44,021 nucleotides of DNA from CAYJWL01 sp964373855 (lineage in GTDB: Bacteria; Patescibacteriota; Andersenbacteria; UBA10190). The translations under genes were made by a program, and so were the position numbers. The stretch lies in assembly GCA_964373855.1 (NCBI GenBank), contig CAYJWL010000006.1, positions 1 to 44,021 of the forward strand, written 5' to 3'. Shown here piece after piece: positions 31,842-40,761 of this stretch. Every line of letters begins with the position of its first letter. Position 1 is the stretch's first letter. The notes beneath the pieces were generated by a model. That model saw only the letters and a program-made list of their open reading frames with translations, did no database searches and had not been told where the DNA came from.

Positions 31842-33487
31842 ATGGCGGACTGGGCTGCCCTATCCTCAATATTTTTACCCGGCGGCTGGGCAGTGGTATT
31901 GGTTAAAGCCCGGTGCAGCAGCAGCGATCCCAAGGCTCGCAGCATTTGCCGGAAAGGTGGCTCATGCAAGGGCGCCATGTTTAAAAATATTAAGGCAGTT
32001 AACAGTTGGATATGCTGCCAATCATAACCACGCCGGACAATAAAATCTTTATAGACGCCCTGGGCCTCAATTAATGAAAAAGTTTGATGAAAATCAAAAT
32101 GAATGTTGTTGTCGTGACGCCAATACGAAAAAAGATTCTTCTTAATTAAATGATAAGGAATTATCATACCGCCATAGAGCTTTGCCAGATCGTAATAGCG
32201 ATCACCGGCAGCTAGTAAACCGGCAAAATCCTGACGCCAATCAACCAAGACAAAGGGCTGGCTGGCACGGCCGGTCACCAGGATATTATCAAACTGCAGG
32301 TCGCCATGAAAAATTGACGGCAGGCCCATCCGTAGTAATGCCCACGGCACTTGATCCAACATTCGGCCGAGAGCTGGCACTGGCTGACCATTGATTACCA
32401 GCGAGGTATCTTCTTCTTGCTCAATCGCGAAGTACTTGGCGACACGGGCATAAGTTTTATCATGATAAAAATTCCAGCAGGCTTCCTTAAACTCGGGATC
32501 GGCTACTGCTTTTGAGACATCCTTGCTCCACATCGCCTTATCCAGCCACCGTAAGAATTGTTTAAACAAGCTACGATCCAAAGACTGATAAAGTGTTAAG
32601 CCTGGTAATTTCCGGTAGACAAAAAAGTGACTGGTATAGCCGATAATAGCTGGCACAATTCCTGGTAATGACTTGGCTCGCTCAACGCGACCAAGCGCAA
32701 TCTGGCTATCAGCAAAATATTTTATGACGCGGTCTCCAACAAAATACAGATATTCATCTTGCTTGGAAAAATCGAAATGATCGGCTCCACCTGCTCCCGA
32801 AAATTTCCGACGGGCATTCTTTAGTCCTTCGGCCGTACCTGTATCTAACCAAGTAAACTCAACAGCCGCCAGTCTTTCCTTGACCAGTGATTGTAAGCCG
32901 TTGGATATTTGACGCTCGCCGTCTATAAGTGATTTGTCTGACTCCAGCGCCTGCCAAAAAGATTGATGATCTCTAATACCAGCCGTGCCAATGAAGGCCC
33001 AGCCGTAATTTGTCGGCTCTTTATCGCGCATCTCTTTGACCAGGCCGCCACTAACTTGGATTGTATTAAAATGCACAGAGGCGCTTGGACTAACCGGTGC
33101 TACTCCGATCCAATTAGTCGTTGGCGGGGGAATCGACTCCTCGACCAACATATCGACCGTAGTAATGACGAAAGGACAGTTGAGCCAGGGACGACACTGC
33201 AATAAAGTATAGCCGGGACCCGCCCCTCGCCCAGTAAACTTTTCAATCAATACAAAGCTGAATTTTCTGCCTGGATGTGCAAACTTTAAATAGTCTTTCA
33301 ACTTTTCTGCCTGATGGCCTACCGCAACTACCATCTCTACCGTGGGGTCTATTTTGTCAATGAGATGAGAAACCACCGCTTTACTGCCAACTGGCAGCAA
33401 GGCCTTGTGATAGTCAGCCGTCAGCCTGCCCAGCCGGCTGCCTCTCCCGGCAGCTAAAACAACTACTTTATACGGTGCCTCGGCCAT
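31838..33487 (-). CDS. Nucleotidyltransferase-kinase fusion (LicC-LicA-like)
   Basis: A 549-residue bifunctional protein. Residues 1-235 form a nucleotidyltransferase with VVVLAAGRGSRLGRLTADYH, KALLPVGSKAVVSHL and TTVDM (metal-binding Asp). Residues 245-525 form a choline kinase/APH-type kinase: HGDLQFDNILV at 394-404 is the catalytic loop and VDWRQDF at 415-421 the metal-binding motif. A kinase that phosphorylates a small alcohol joined to an enzyme that adds a nucleotide would make an NDP-activated group from the free alcohol. In Haemophilus LicA and LicC do this for choline; the substrate here is unknown. Confidence 0.87.
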   Translation of the reverse strand: MAEAPYKVVVLAAGRGSRLGRLTADYHKALLPVGSKAVVSHLIDKIDPTVEMVVAVGHQAEKLKDYLKFAHPGRKFSFVLIEKFTGRGAGPGYTLLQCRPWLNCPFVITTVDMLVEESIPPPTTNWIGVAPVSPSASVHFNTIQVSGGLVKEMRDKEPTNYGWAFIGTAGIRDHQSFWQALESDKSLIDGERQISNGLQSLVKERLAAVEFTWLDTGTAEGLKNARRKFSGAGGADHFDFSKQDEYLYFVGDRVIKYFADSQIALGRVERAKSLPGIVPAIIGYTSHFFVYRKLPGLTLYQSLDRSLFKQFLRWLDKAMWSKDVSKAVADPEFKEACWNFYHDKTYARVAKYFAIEQEEDTSLVINGQPVPALGRMLDQVPWALLRMGLPSIFHGDLQFDNILVTGRASQPFVLVDWRQDFAGLLAAGDRYYDLAKLYGGMIIPYHLIKKNLFSYWRHDNNIHFDFHQTFSLIEAQGVYKDFIVRRGYDWQHIQLLTALIFLNMAPLHEPPFRQMLRALGSLLLHRALTNTTAQPPGKNIEDRAAQSAI

Positions 33488-33535
33488 TGCGCCCCCACCT
33501 TGGTTATTGAAAACTTAATCTGCCTTGGGAAAAGA

Positions 33536-34033
33536 TTAAATTGCTTTTGCCGTCTCATGTTCCTCTAAGATTTTCCCATCAGGCCGCGCATAATCATCGG
33601 CCACACGAACAATATCATCAACGTGCGCGGTCGAAGCCTCTACCAAAACAACATCAGTCACAGCCTCAATTCTATGAATGCCAGGGGGACCAATCGCAAT
33701 CACATGAACCGCCTCTAGTAATTGCTGGCTGATCTGATTAGATGTGGGATGCTTATAATGTAAACGGATTGTGCCTTCCAGCAGGCAGTTGTGTTCTGCT
33801 TTTTGTTTGTGATATTGCAAACTTGTCCTTGTGCCCGCTTTCAGGAAAATAATTTTAAAAGCGTAAGAGCCATTACTGCCGTCAGCCATCCATAATTCGA
33901 ATCCCCACGGCTTAACCACGCGCTTAATCTTTGATAAGTGAGCAACCTTAAATTCCTTTGGCCAGCTAACCGGTTCAGCCACCGCGACAGTGGACTTCAT
34001 TAAATTTTGCAAGGATTTTGCCAGTGAGCCCAT
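33536..34033 (-). CDS. Cupin protein resembling mannose-6-phosphate isomerase type II
   Basis: A 165-residue single-domain cupin. Motif 1 is GTRTSLQYHKQKAEHNCLLEG, with the His and Glu metal ligands, and motif 2 follows at GPPGIHRIEAVTD. RVVKPWGFELWM before the barrel is typical of the C-terminal domain of bifunctional phosphomannose isomerase/GDP-mannose pyrophosphorylases and of related sugar-phosphate isomerases. It lies two bases after the GatZ-like gene and 48 bases before the nucleotidyltransferase-kinase fusion. The likely role is an aldose-ketose isomerase or epimerase acting on the sugar made here. Confidence 0.78.
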   Translation of the reverse strand: MGSLAKSLQNLMKSTVAVAEPVSWPKEFKVAHLSKIKRVVKPWGFELWMADGSNGSYAFKIIFLKAGTRTSLQYHKQKAEHNCLLEGTIRLHYKHPTSNQISQQLLEAVHVIAIGPPGIHRIEAVTDVVLVEASTAHVDDIVRVADDYARPDGKILEEHETAKAI

Positions 34034-34035
34034 TA

Positions 34036-35247
34036 CTATCGGTCTAATAAATTAAAGGCATATAAATAGCGGCGAATAGAGTGCTTTAACGATGCCCGAA
34101 TACTAGCATTCAAGTCAAAGCCCTTACTACGACAGACACGGTCGAGTTGCTGCCTTATTTCTAGAAACTCCGGATCCGAAAAAACATAATGGCCGGCAAT
34201 GATTGCCTTATCAATGTCGCTGGCAGTCGATTGCGGCATTAGCCACTTCTCCCATTTACGAGAGGCAAGCGATAGCTGTAAAAAAGCATCGCGCTCCGAC
34301 TCTAAATTAAACTCCCCAAACAACCGAAGTAAATGGCGAGTTTCTGCTACACCAAACTCCGGGGCAACATTGGCTGCGTGTATACCAGCGCGCGGATGCC
34401 ACGATAAAACATCGTCAGATAAGTAGTCGGTATTATGCTCTTTCAGCCAGACTCCGTATCTCTCACACGTTTCAACTAATTGAGTAATGTGTACCTCGGG
34501 CGGAATAATACCGCGCAAGCGGTGAGGTTCACTCAGTGTGCCGACATTACGCGTTTCTTTGACCTTGGTGCCGGTTTGTACCACGACAAAGAGAGGGAGC
34601 GGCACCCCTCTGGCCGCGCAGCGCTTGATAACCTTGGCCAAAAATTCTGACAACTCATTCACGTCTTGCTGAGTGCCTGTCTGTTCTTCTGTGCCAATTT
34701 CATAAACCAGCTGTCGCCCGGCGCGCCGGGCGATCGATTCGCAAAATTCAAACAACTCAAACAAGCGGTCAATTAACTCGTCCTGATCAACCTCATCATG
34801 ATGAATGTCGATGCTAGGATCCAGGTGAATAACATCGAAACCTGACTGAATATCTACAGCAAATGATTTTTTGGCGGATGCCATTGCAGCCGCTAGAGAC
34901 AAGTTAGCGGCCACTTCTGCAGGATTTTGCCAGGGACCACCATGGTCCCGCGCCAGCAAAACTTGACCCCTTGGCTTGTGCTGATGCACATATTGGGCAA
35001 ATTTTTCTGTCGTCCAATTATTGACATACCCTCCGCCCATTTCGGCTGAGTCAACTTGCCGCCGACTAGCAATGAGCGTGATTGGCCCGGTAGTTTCTCT
35101 ACTAAGCTCGAGAATCGCGTCAACGCAATTCTGGCTCATTGGTCCGGCCGCTAATAAGGTTCGCTGACGCAATTGCAATGCTTGCCGCATCCGAACTTCG
35201 GCTTGGGATTTTACCGCTGACCTGGTTGTTAGTCTTACCTTGTCCAT
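34036..35247 (-). CDS. GatZ/KbaZ-like TIM-barrel protein
   Basis: A 403-residue protein similar to the so-called non-catalytic subunit of class II D-tagatose-bisphosphate aldolase. The blocks GGGYVNNWTTEKFAQYV, LLARDHGGPWQ, GFDVIHLDPSIDI and VYEIGTEEQTG match family patterns. The catalytic partner GatY/KbaY is absent from the window. Some stand-alone members of this family are known to be ketose(-phosphate) 4-epimerases, so epimerisation is as likely as aldol chemistry. Its start overlaps the preceding GT2 gene by 13 bases. It is unusual in a glycan locus, where its neighbours suggest that it makes a rare ketose or sugar phosphate. Confidence 0.8.
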   Translation of the reverse strand: MDKVRLTTRSAVKSQAEVRMRQALQLRQRTLLAAGPMSQNCVDAILELSRETTGPITLIASRRQVDSAEMGGGYVNNWTTEKFAQYVHQHKPRGQVLLARDHGGPWQNPAEVAANLSLAAAMASAKKSFAVDIQSGFDVIHLDPSIDIHHDEVDQDELIDRLFELFEFCESIARRAGRQLVYEIGTEEQTGTQQDVNELSEFLAKVIKRCAARGVPLPLFVVVQTGTKVKETRNVGTLSEPHRLRGIIPPEVHITQLVETCERYGVWLKEHNTDYLSDDVLSWHPRAGIHAANVAPEFGVAETRHLLRLFGEFNLESERDAFLQLSLASRKWEKWLMPQSTASDIDKAIIAGHYVFSDPEFLEIRQQLDRVCRSKGFDLNASIRASLKHSIRRYLYAFNLLDR

Positions 35248-36167
35248 CGACTGAATATAGACTGACTTCTTTCGAGTATGCTAGGAGACAGTGACCGATC
35301 CAGTTCTTCGCTCGAGATGGGGCGGCCTAACCAGCCAAACTTTTTTTCCATCTCCTCGATAGTCCATAACGACACAATCAATTCACTGTCTTGGCTGGCC
35401 GGCTGGCTGACCAGTTCGGCAGCTTCATGATTGCGGAAAGATAAGAGTTGAGGATATTTGAGAAAAGCGCGGTGCAAACCCTGCTGGGCGCAACGATCCA
35501 TATATTCCATTTCCAAGTGACTGCCTGCCTGCCACCAGCCCATTAGACTGGAACCAGGGACTACCTCGGCCAGCTCGACAAAGGGTCCCAGCTTATCCAC
35601 CTCACGGCGCCTCATTACACTATAGTCAACATACGCTTTTTCTTCCGCTACGTAATAGGGCACGGCATCCGAATTTTGCTCTGCCCCCCGTCTGTTATTT
35701 GGCTTATCAAGCCGCCAACGAAAATAACCAAAGACAATGACTCCCGACAAGTCTGCTTGACCTGTCACTGATTGACGATGCCGAAAAACCGCTTCAACTT
35801 CGGCCACCAGGTCAGCCGGGCGAATAAACTGATGATCACTGCCAATGTCAAAAATGTATTTACCCCGAGCCAGTCGGCGGGAGTCATTACGGAATTTACG
35901 GAGGATAGCCTCCCGGCGAGCCCGTCGATCAACGTTGCCCACGCGCAACTTTTGAAAATATTCCTGTTCGTCTTCAAAATGCAGCCGCATTGGCACAGTC
36001 AACGACTTGGCGTATTGGCTTAACCATTCCCGTGAGCCATCGGTTGAGCCATAATCTGTGACAACCCACTCGACGGCAGTCGACCGATTGCATAATTCAA
36101 ACGACCGCAATAAATTCTTTATTAGCGGCAGCCGATTATAACTGTTGGTAAAAAAAGTTGCATTCAT
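35235..36167 (-). CDS. GT2-like glycosyltransferase
   Basis: A 310-residue GT-A protein. It opens FFTNSYNRLPLIKNLLRSFE, followed by VTDYGSTDGSREWL (the nucleotide-binding DxGSxDxS) and GKYIFDIGSDHQF (a DxxSD replacing DxD). The motif VPGSSLMGWWQAGSHLEMEYMDRC lies in the acceptor region. It has no membrane segment. ATGA overlap links it to the broken GT75-like gene upstream, and it overlaps the GatZ-like gene downstream. Confidence 0.8.
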   Translation of the reverse strand: MNATFFTNSYNRLPLIKNLLRSFELCNRSTAVEWVVTDYGSTDGSREWLSQYAKSLTVPMRLHFEDEQEYFQKLRVGNVDRRARREAILRKFRNDSRRLARGKYIFDIGSDHQFIRPADLVAEVEAVFRHRQSVTGQADLSGVIVFGYFRWRLDKPNNRRGAEQNSDAVPYYVAEEKAYVDYSVMRRREVDKLGPFVELAEVVPGSSLMGWWQAGSHLEMEYMDRCAQQGLHRAFLKYPQLLSFRNHEAAELVSQPASQDSELIVSLWTIEEMEKKFGWLGRPISSEELDRSLSPSILERSQSIFSRWTR

Positions 36168-37300
36168 ACTGCAACTTTAGATGGCATTGTCGCGTGGACA
36201 TCTCGCCAAACTGCCAACCCCTCTACGAATTTCTCTACAAACGGACGGAAGGATTCATTGCTGGTCGCAAAAATTTCCTGCCAGTCACGCTCTAGCTCAT
36301 TCGATAAATCAGCAAAGCATTCAGCATAATTTTTTCCCTTTATATTTAAGCCTTGCAGCCAGTTAGTAAAAGCCGGTGTTAATTCCATGCCAAATCGTTC
36401 CTTGTCAAAATCAACGAAGTAGTTGTGGGGATTACGCATCTGCCGCACCAGCGGTCGGCCAAAACTAATCGCATCGCCCAAATGATCGGCGATACACTAG
36501 ACGATATAGCTCTCCCAAACATCAACGAAAAGACCAACAAACGGCCATAAAAAGTAGGCCGGCAAGACTTCACGCGCCAGAGCTGTATTCTGCGAATTAA
36601 AAGGGGACCAGGTACCAGGCGCCAGACCAATGCCCTGTGGGTAATGATCGCCGTAGCGGACAACCTCAATCGGTAAATCCAGCCAGGTAACCGCATCTAA
36701 GTCGGGAGACTCTAGCCACAAGCCGGCATTTACAACAACCCTGCCATTAGCCTTCCTCACTTTAACTTTTGACTCCTGCCAGCGCTCACTTAAGGGGAAG
36801 CCGCGGTGATAAAATGGCAGACCACGCTTCTCGACTAGTAATTCACAAACATTGTACCAGCCGGAGGAAGCTTGGATTTCGGTGTAGTCAACTTGCTGAC
36901 CCACGATACTATGCGCGCCGACAAAGTCCTGTTCAGCCAGGGAAAAATTGTCGTCGTCAATTGTTACAATCACATCGGCCCCTTGACGATAAGCTTGCAG
37001 CAACGCCACGTTGCGGCGCGATAAAGAGTTATAAGGCAGATGTTGAGCCAAAGACGGGAAAGGACGAAGTATCTTTTCCTGATCCGCCACGTCCAAATAC
37101 TGGACTTCATAACCAAACTCACGCTGCAGAGCTGTACAAAAGGCTGGCACACCTTCCGGCGTTTTTTTGTCGCCGGCAATGATAAAAAATACCCTCTCGT
37201 GACCGTAATTCTTGGCGTTGGCACAGTAACCTTGCAGCCCCTTAGGACTATGGATTGTCGTGGTAGTGATCGCTACGGCTCGCCCGGAATTTATTTCCAT
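36164..37300 (-). pseudogene. GT75/STELLO-like glycosyltransferase with one in-frame amber codon
   Basis: One reading frame of about 378 codons carries a single TAG at 36497-36499. The first 267 residues hold TTTIHSPKGLQGYCANAKNYG, the nucleotide-binding VTIDDDNF (114-118) and GTWSPFNSQNTALAREVLPA, as in reversibly glycosylated protein (UDP-arabinopyranose mutase) and STELLO-type proteins. After the TAG the same frame continues as CIADHLGDAISFGRPLVRQMRNPHN, which is conserved-looking C-terminal sequence, for about 110 residues. A single C-to-T change in CAG (Gln) would explain the stop. It may be a true nonsense mutation, a strain variant or an assembly error. Both fragments could also be expressed, since a TTG lies at 36481. 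Confidence 0.75.
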
Positions 37301-37327
37301 AGGTCAATGCTACAAGAATCAATCCCC

Positions 37328-38059
37328 TCATGCCAACCTCCGGGTTCTGGCGGCTACTCGCCTTTGCCAAGCCGCCAGTTCCTGCGGAAGATCGGTGCAA
37401 ATCCCATCCGCCTGCCAGCCGGCCAGGTTCTGCCACATCTGCCGGTATAAGCCAGCCCGCGCCCAGGGATGATTATTCTGCACGGCCACATCAGGTGAGA
37501 TAACGTATAGCTTTTTTCCCTGCCTTTTGAATTTACGATAATTGGCTTCGTTGTTAACGCTATAGGGGACGCTCCACTCATCCATCCAATAGATGTCAAT
37601 GTCTGGGAATTCTTCTAAATCGTCGACTATATAGATAGTCGTTGTGTGTCTGGCCGCTCCGACAGAAATTGCCAATTTAAAACGTGGGTCAAGACCGCGT
37701 AAGTAATCAATGGCTCGGCGCGTTACGTCGAAAACAAAGGCTGCATTCCAGAGATTAAACTCATTCATTTTAGCCGCTAAAGCACTCATCATGGGCGCAG
37801 TCTGCTCCTGCAATTTTAGATGTATTGCCAGCGTGTCCGCCCGCAGTGGCCAAAACTCGTGAATCAGGCGCCCAAAATCATCAAAAGTCGGGCACCTGTC
37901 CTCGTTAGTTAACGAATCATGCTTAATAAAAATTTGACCGCTCTGGCTTAGGCGTACATCCAGCTCAATACCATGCCCCGCTTGCAGCGCCGCGCGGAAA
38001 GCAGGCAAAGTATTTTCCGGCCGGCCATAGCCTAGGCCACGATGTGAGTGAATCAACAT
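37328..38059 (-). CDS. Glycerophosphodiester phosphodiesterase-like protein
   Basis: About 243 residues from the ATG at 38059, placed just after the upstream stop; a longer frame to 38098 overlaps that gene. GDPD motifs are HSHRG (catalytic His and Arg), RPENTLPAF, ELDVRLS (metal ligands) and FIKHDS (second catalytic His). There is no signal peptide, so it is probably cytoplasmic. Known members cleave glycerophosphodiesters; here the substrate may be a phosphodiester in the glycan or its precursor. A C-terminal Trp-rich segment (YRQMWQNLAGW) also occurs in this family. Confidence 0.87.
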   Translation of the reverse strand: MLIHSHRGLGYGRPENTLPAFRAALQAGHGIELDVRLSQSGQIFIKHDSLTNEDRCPTFDDFGRLIHEFWPLRADTLAIHLKLQEQTAPMMSALAAKMNEFNLWNAAFVFDVTRRAIDYLRGLDPRFKLAISVGAARHTTTIYIVDDLEEFPDIDIYWMDEWSVPYSVNNEANYRKFKRQGKKLYVISPDVAVQNNHPWARAGLYRQMWQNLAGWQADGICTDLPQELAAWQRRVAARTRRLA

Positions 38060-38063
38060 CCTT

Positions 38064-38927
38064 TTAATAGTCCGACATTTTAATCTCGTTTCGGCCACCT
38101 AAGACATTAATTGGCCCATTTCTTATCGGATGATCCAAAATGTGGCAGCAATAAATGTGCCGGTGCCAGTAACGAGGCTGGCTATCCACTCGCACCTGTT
38201 TACGCTCAATTTTTCTGTATTTGTTTTCCCGGTTGAATTCCTTTAAGGCCAGCATTTCACCGCAATAACTATTATAGGTTAGGAGGTGCTCAATGTCGTC
38301 CACATACATAAGAACTGCCGGCAAATAATTGGCTGCTCTACCTAAAAAAATATCCAAAGCCTTCTTAGTCGAAGAATAGTAATCCAGATCCACGCTGACA
38401 AAAGCAATCGGCTTGTGCTGCGGCCACGTGGCGCAAAACTGAGGAATGGCCTGGCGAACATCACCATACAAGATTCGGGCATTGGTTGGTAAATTGTTAT
38501 GTAACTGTTTTTTATCATGAGTAAATTGTCCAGGCATCCATACCTCTGGATGATCCTTATAGCCTTGAGGAACCGGCACTCCTGTTCCGGTATCAAAACC
38601 TATGACATCGCAAGCAATGCCAAATTCTCGTGACAAGGATGCAGACGTCTTGCATAAATTCAGTAAACCACCGCCCTCGCCCACGCCCAACTCAATAATA
38701 GTAATGTGCTCATGTCCTAACTTTTTAGCCTGGTCGAAGGCAATTAATAGGCCAAGAGCATAGTAAGGTCGGTCTAAGATATCGTATCTAATCAAAGTGC
38801 TAGGAGAAAAATATCTCATTAGCTGCCGCCGCACGAACGGAAGCAAGTATGATTTCTTATATTGCCTAACAGTCGACAGCAGAGATTTATGGGCACGATC
38901 TAATAAGGCAGCCATCCCTAAAAACAA
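38064..38927 (-). CDS. TylF/CmcI-like methyltransferase
   Basis: A 287-residue class I SAM protein. Motif I is TIIELGVGEGGGLLNL, followed by DVIGFDTGTGVP (acidic SAM ribose ligand), the Mg-site motif VSVDLDYYSSTKKAL and a second acidic pair in MYVDDIEHLL. This pattern matches TylF/MycF-type O-methyltransferases, which act on deoxysugars, so a sugar substrate fits the surroundings. It starts one base after the stop of the small gene upstream and ends four bases before the GDPD-like start. Confidence 0.8.
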   Translation of the reverse strand: MFLGMAALLDRAHKSLLSTVRQYKKSYLLPFVRRQLMRYFSPSTLIRYDILDRPYYALGLLIAFDQAKKLGHEHITIIELGVGEGGGLLNLCKTSASLSREFGIACDVIGFDTGTGVPVPQGYKDHPEVWMPGQFTHDKKQLHNNLPTNARILYGDVRQAIPQFCATWPQHKPIAFVSVDLDYYSSTKKALDIFLGRAANYLPAVLMYVDDIEHLLTYNSYCGEMLALKEFNRENKYRKIERKQVRVDSQPRYWHRHIYCCHILDHPIRNGPINVLGGRNEIKMSDY

Positions 38928-39140
38928 CTATATTTTTTCCAGCAGTACATAGAGGGCCTGTCGCACCCGTTCTAATGGCTTGAGCCGGTATTTTTGGTCA
39001 TGGTAATCTCGCCACTGCCACTCGCCTGCCTGAAGTGCAGACTCGAACTTACCATCGTCTGGTATAACAACCATCCCATCCATTAATTGCCAAACCGGGA
39101 CTTGATGTGTCGTGGCCGCCTCATGCGGACGCTGATTCAT
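38928..39140 (-). CDS. Small protein of unknown function
   Basis: A 70-residue protein from the ATG at 39140, overlapping the end of the upstream methyltransferase-like gene by 20 bases; a longer frame to 39254 runs deep inside that gene. The sequence VWQLMDGMVVIPDDGKFESA is followed by WQWRDYHDQKYRL and an amphipathic C-terminal helix. No family is recognised. The tight fit between two genes and the normal composition argue that it is real. Confidence 0.5.
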   Translation of the reverse strand: MNQRPHEAATTHQVPVWQLMDGMVVIPDDGKFESALQAGEWQWRDYHDQKYRLKPLERVRQALYVLLEKI

Positions 39141-39828
39141 AGCTCCGCCTTTTGTAGATACGTAAAATATTATCTTCTGTCTGCCAGACCCAATCGGGAT
39201 GTTCAGCCAGCCACTGCTTGCGCCTTCCCTCGATTTTCTCCCAGACGCCGACACCCCACTTTACATTCCGCAGAAAAGTATGGACATCATCAACCAGAAC
39301 AACGTGCTGATCATGTCGGGAGTGGCTTAGAATTGCCTCTAGCTCCGACAAGACCGGCGCCGGCTCTTCACTGCCGTCCGCCAGTTGGGCCGATTGGCCT
39401 CCGTGGGCGTCCAGCCAAAACAAAGTTGGTTCATTCATTGACAGTAAAAGCTGCGGCAAGACATCGCGGCTATGACCATGGATAATTGTAATTGCGCTAT
39501 CCCCGGCAAAACGAGCGATCGCCTTTTCATAAAAAGGTAGGTGCAGTTCAATTGAATAAACGCGGTCAAAAACTTGCCGGGCGGCCGCCGTCATATCGCC
39601 TTTATAAGTGCCGGTCTCAACGAAAGACTTTAAGCCAAACTGTTTCTGTAATTTTTTAACCAATAGCTTCTTAAATAAATCGGGCGGAGGGGTAGCTTTA
39701 GTACCTAGCACATACCAGTGCAGCAGCCGCTTCGGCTCCATATTGGCTCGCTGCCACAATTTTACAACGGCTGATTTCGTGTTGGCTAACATAGCTTGCA
39801 TCTTACCTTTGACGAATAAACCAGGCAA
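39121..39828 (-). CDS. SAM methyltransferase-like protein
   Basis: A 235-residue protein; Met10 (39801) is an alternative start. LKSFVETGTYKGDMTAAA is a methyltransferase motif I of the FkbM/TylF kind, followed by RVYSIELHLPFYEKA (acidic ribose ligand), FWLDAHGG and HVVLVDDVHTF, where the aspartates could bind metal. The N-terminal basic helix may contact the membrane. It belongs to a run of three methyltransferase-like genes, so the glycan is probably methylated at several positions. Confidence 0.72.
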   Translation of the reverse strand: MPGLFVKGKMQAMLANTKSAVVKLWQRANMEPKRLLHWYVLGTKATPPPDLFKKLLVKKLQKQFGLKSFVETGTYKGDMTAAARQVFDRVYSIELHLPFYEKAIARFAGDSAITIIHGHSRDVLPQLLLSMNEPTLFWLDAHGGQSAQLADGSEEPAPVLSELEAILSHSRHDQHVVLVDDVHTFLRNVKWGVGVWEKIEGRRKQWLAEHPDWVWQTEDNILRIYKRRSYESASA

Positions 39829-39831
39829 GAA

Positions 39832-40752
39832 CTAGGTGCCGGACCATGTAATATGATGAGAAATCTTTGTCCGTACTCTCTTGCTTAATCGAAAAAGGAA
39901 ATGAGATATGGGATTGCGCTTGATAGCATATTTCTGGAACGCGGCATCATTGCCGTAATTTTGCAGGTAGTAAGCGGAAGGAACTGACGCGCTAAAGCCA
40001 GCCCGCCGCACATGAACACGCTTGGTTGGATCCATTTGAATATTATGCTTTACAGCGTAATCCATGAACGCTTCCCGATAATGAGGCCGCCTTTTCTTGC
40101 GGTGAAAATCAGGGTCGGTGTGATGAACCTGGCAGCTGGCGTAAAAATTCTCGTATCGGACAGCATATTGCCCGATATAGCCCGAAACATACTTGGGGTT
40201 TTTCCGCGCGCGCTCGCTGGCCCTTATCTCCAACTGGCTCTTATTGCCACCGCCCTCAATCACATCCAGCAGAAAATCTTTGCGCCAAATCGATGGCTGA
40301 AAATTAAGGTGCCACCGGTACCGCTTGTCATACTCATACCAATCCCGGCTGTCATCAGGAATTACGACTGGTCGGCCATGAGCGCGCAGAAAACGCGCGT
40401 AATTTAAGGTCGGCGGCGATAGCTGCAATCGGCCCAGTCGCGGCGTTTGGGCCATTATCTTAAAGTATTTATCCAGGTCAATTTCCGTTTGTGTCACGGC
40501 TACGTGGTCATCACACATCATCACGAAGAATTCTTCAGACACCTGCTCAAGTACTTTTTTTAGATTTCCTTCCCAGCCCAGATCTTGCTCTGACGCCACA
40601 ACTTGAACATTTCCACCCAGCCCGTAAGGATGTTGCTTGTCAGTGGCTAAATAAAACTTGTCGAAATAATTCAGCTTATTGAGCTCCTTATAAAAAATCG
40701 GTGCGACCTCGTAAAGAAAAGCCGGCGATTGGTAGACGACGATCTTTTGCAT
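39832..40752 (-). CDS. GT-A-like glycosyltransferase
   Basis: A 306-residue protein. LEQVSEEFFVMMCDDHVAVTQTEID carries a DDH site where GT-A enzymes bind the metal and nucleotide sugar. RWHLNFQPSIWRKDFLLDVI resembles the acceptor region of surface-glycan transferases, and the C-terminus is basic. No membrane helix is clear. It lies three bases from the downstream gene and nine bases after the FkbM-like gene, inside the operon. The match is to the fold, not to a named enzyme. Confidence 0.65.
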   Translation of the reverse strand: MQKIVVYQSPAFLYEVAPIFYKELNKLNYFDKFYLATDKQHPYGLGGNVQVVASEQDLGWEGNLKKVLEQVSEEFFVMMCDDHVAVTQTEIDLDKYFKIMAQTPRLGRLQLSPPTLNYARFLRAHGRPVVIPDDSRDWYEYDKRYRWHLNFQPSIWRKDFLLDVIEGGGNKSQLEIRASERARKNPKYVSGYIGQYAVRYENFYASCQVHHTDPDFHRKKRRPHYREAFMDYAVKHNIQMDPTKRVHVRRAGFSASVPSAYYLQNYGNDAAFQKYAIKRNPISHFLFRLSKRVRTKISHHITWSGT

Positions 40753-40761
40753 AGGCAGGTA

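Noticed and set aside
36497..36499. Stop-codon recoding in this genome as the reason for the in-frame TAG
   Set aside because: TAG, TGA and TAA all end intact genes in the window, so neither TAG nor TGA is reassigned genome-wide.
36379..36696. 105-codon minus-strand frame spanning the amber site
   Set aside because: It is an out-of-frame shadow of the GT75/STELLO-like gene with an Arg/Leu-rich, non-conserved sequence.
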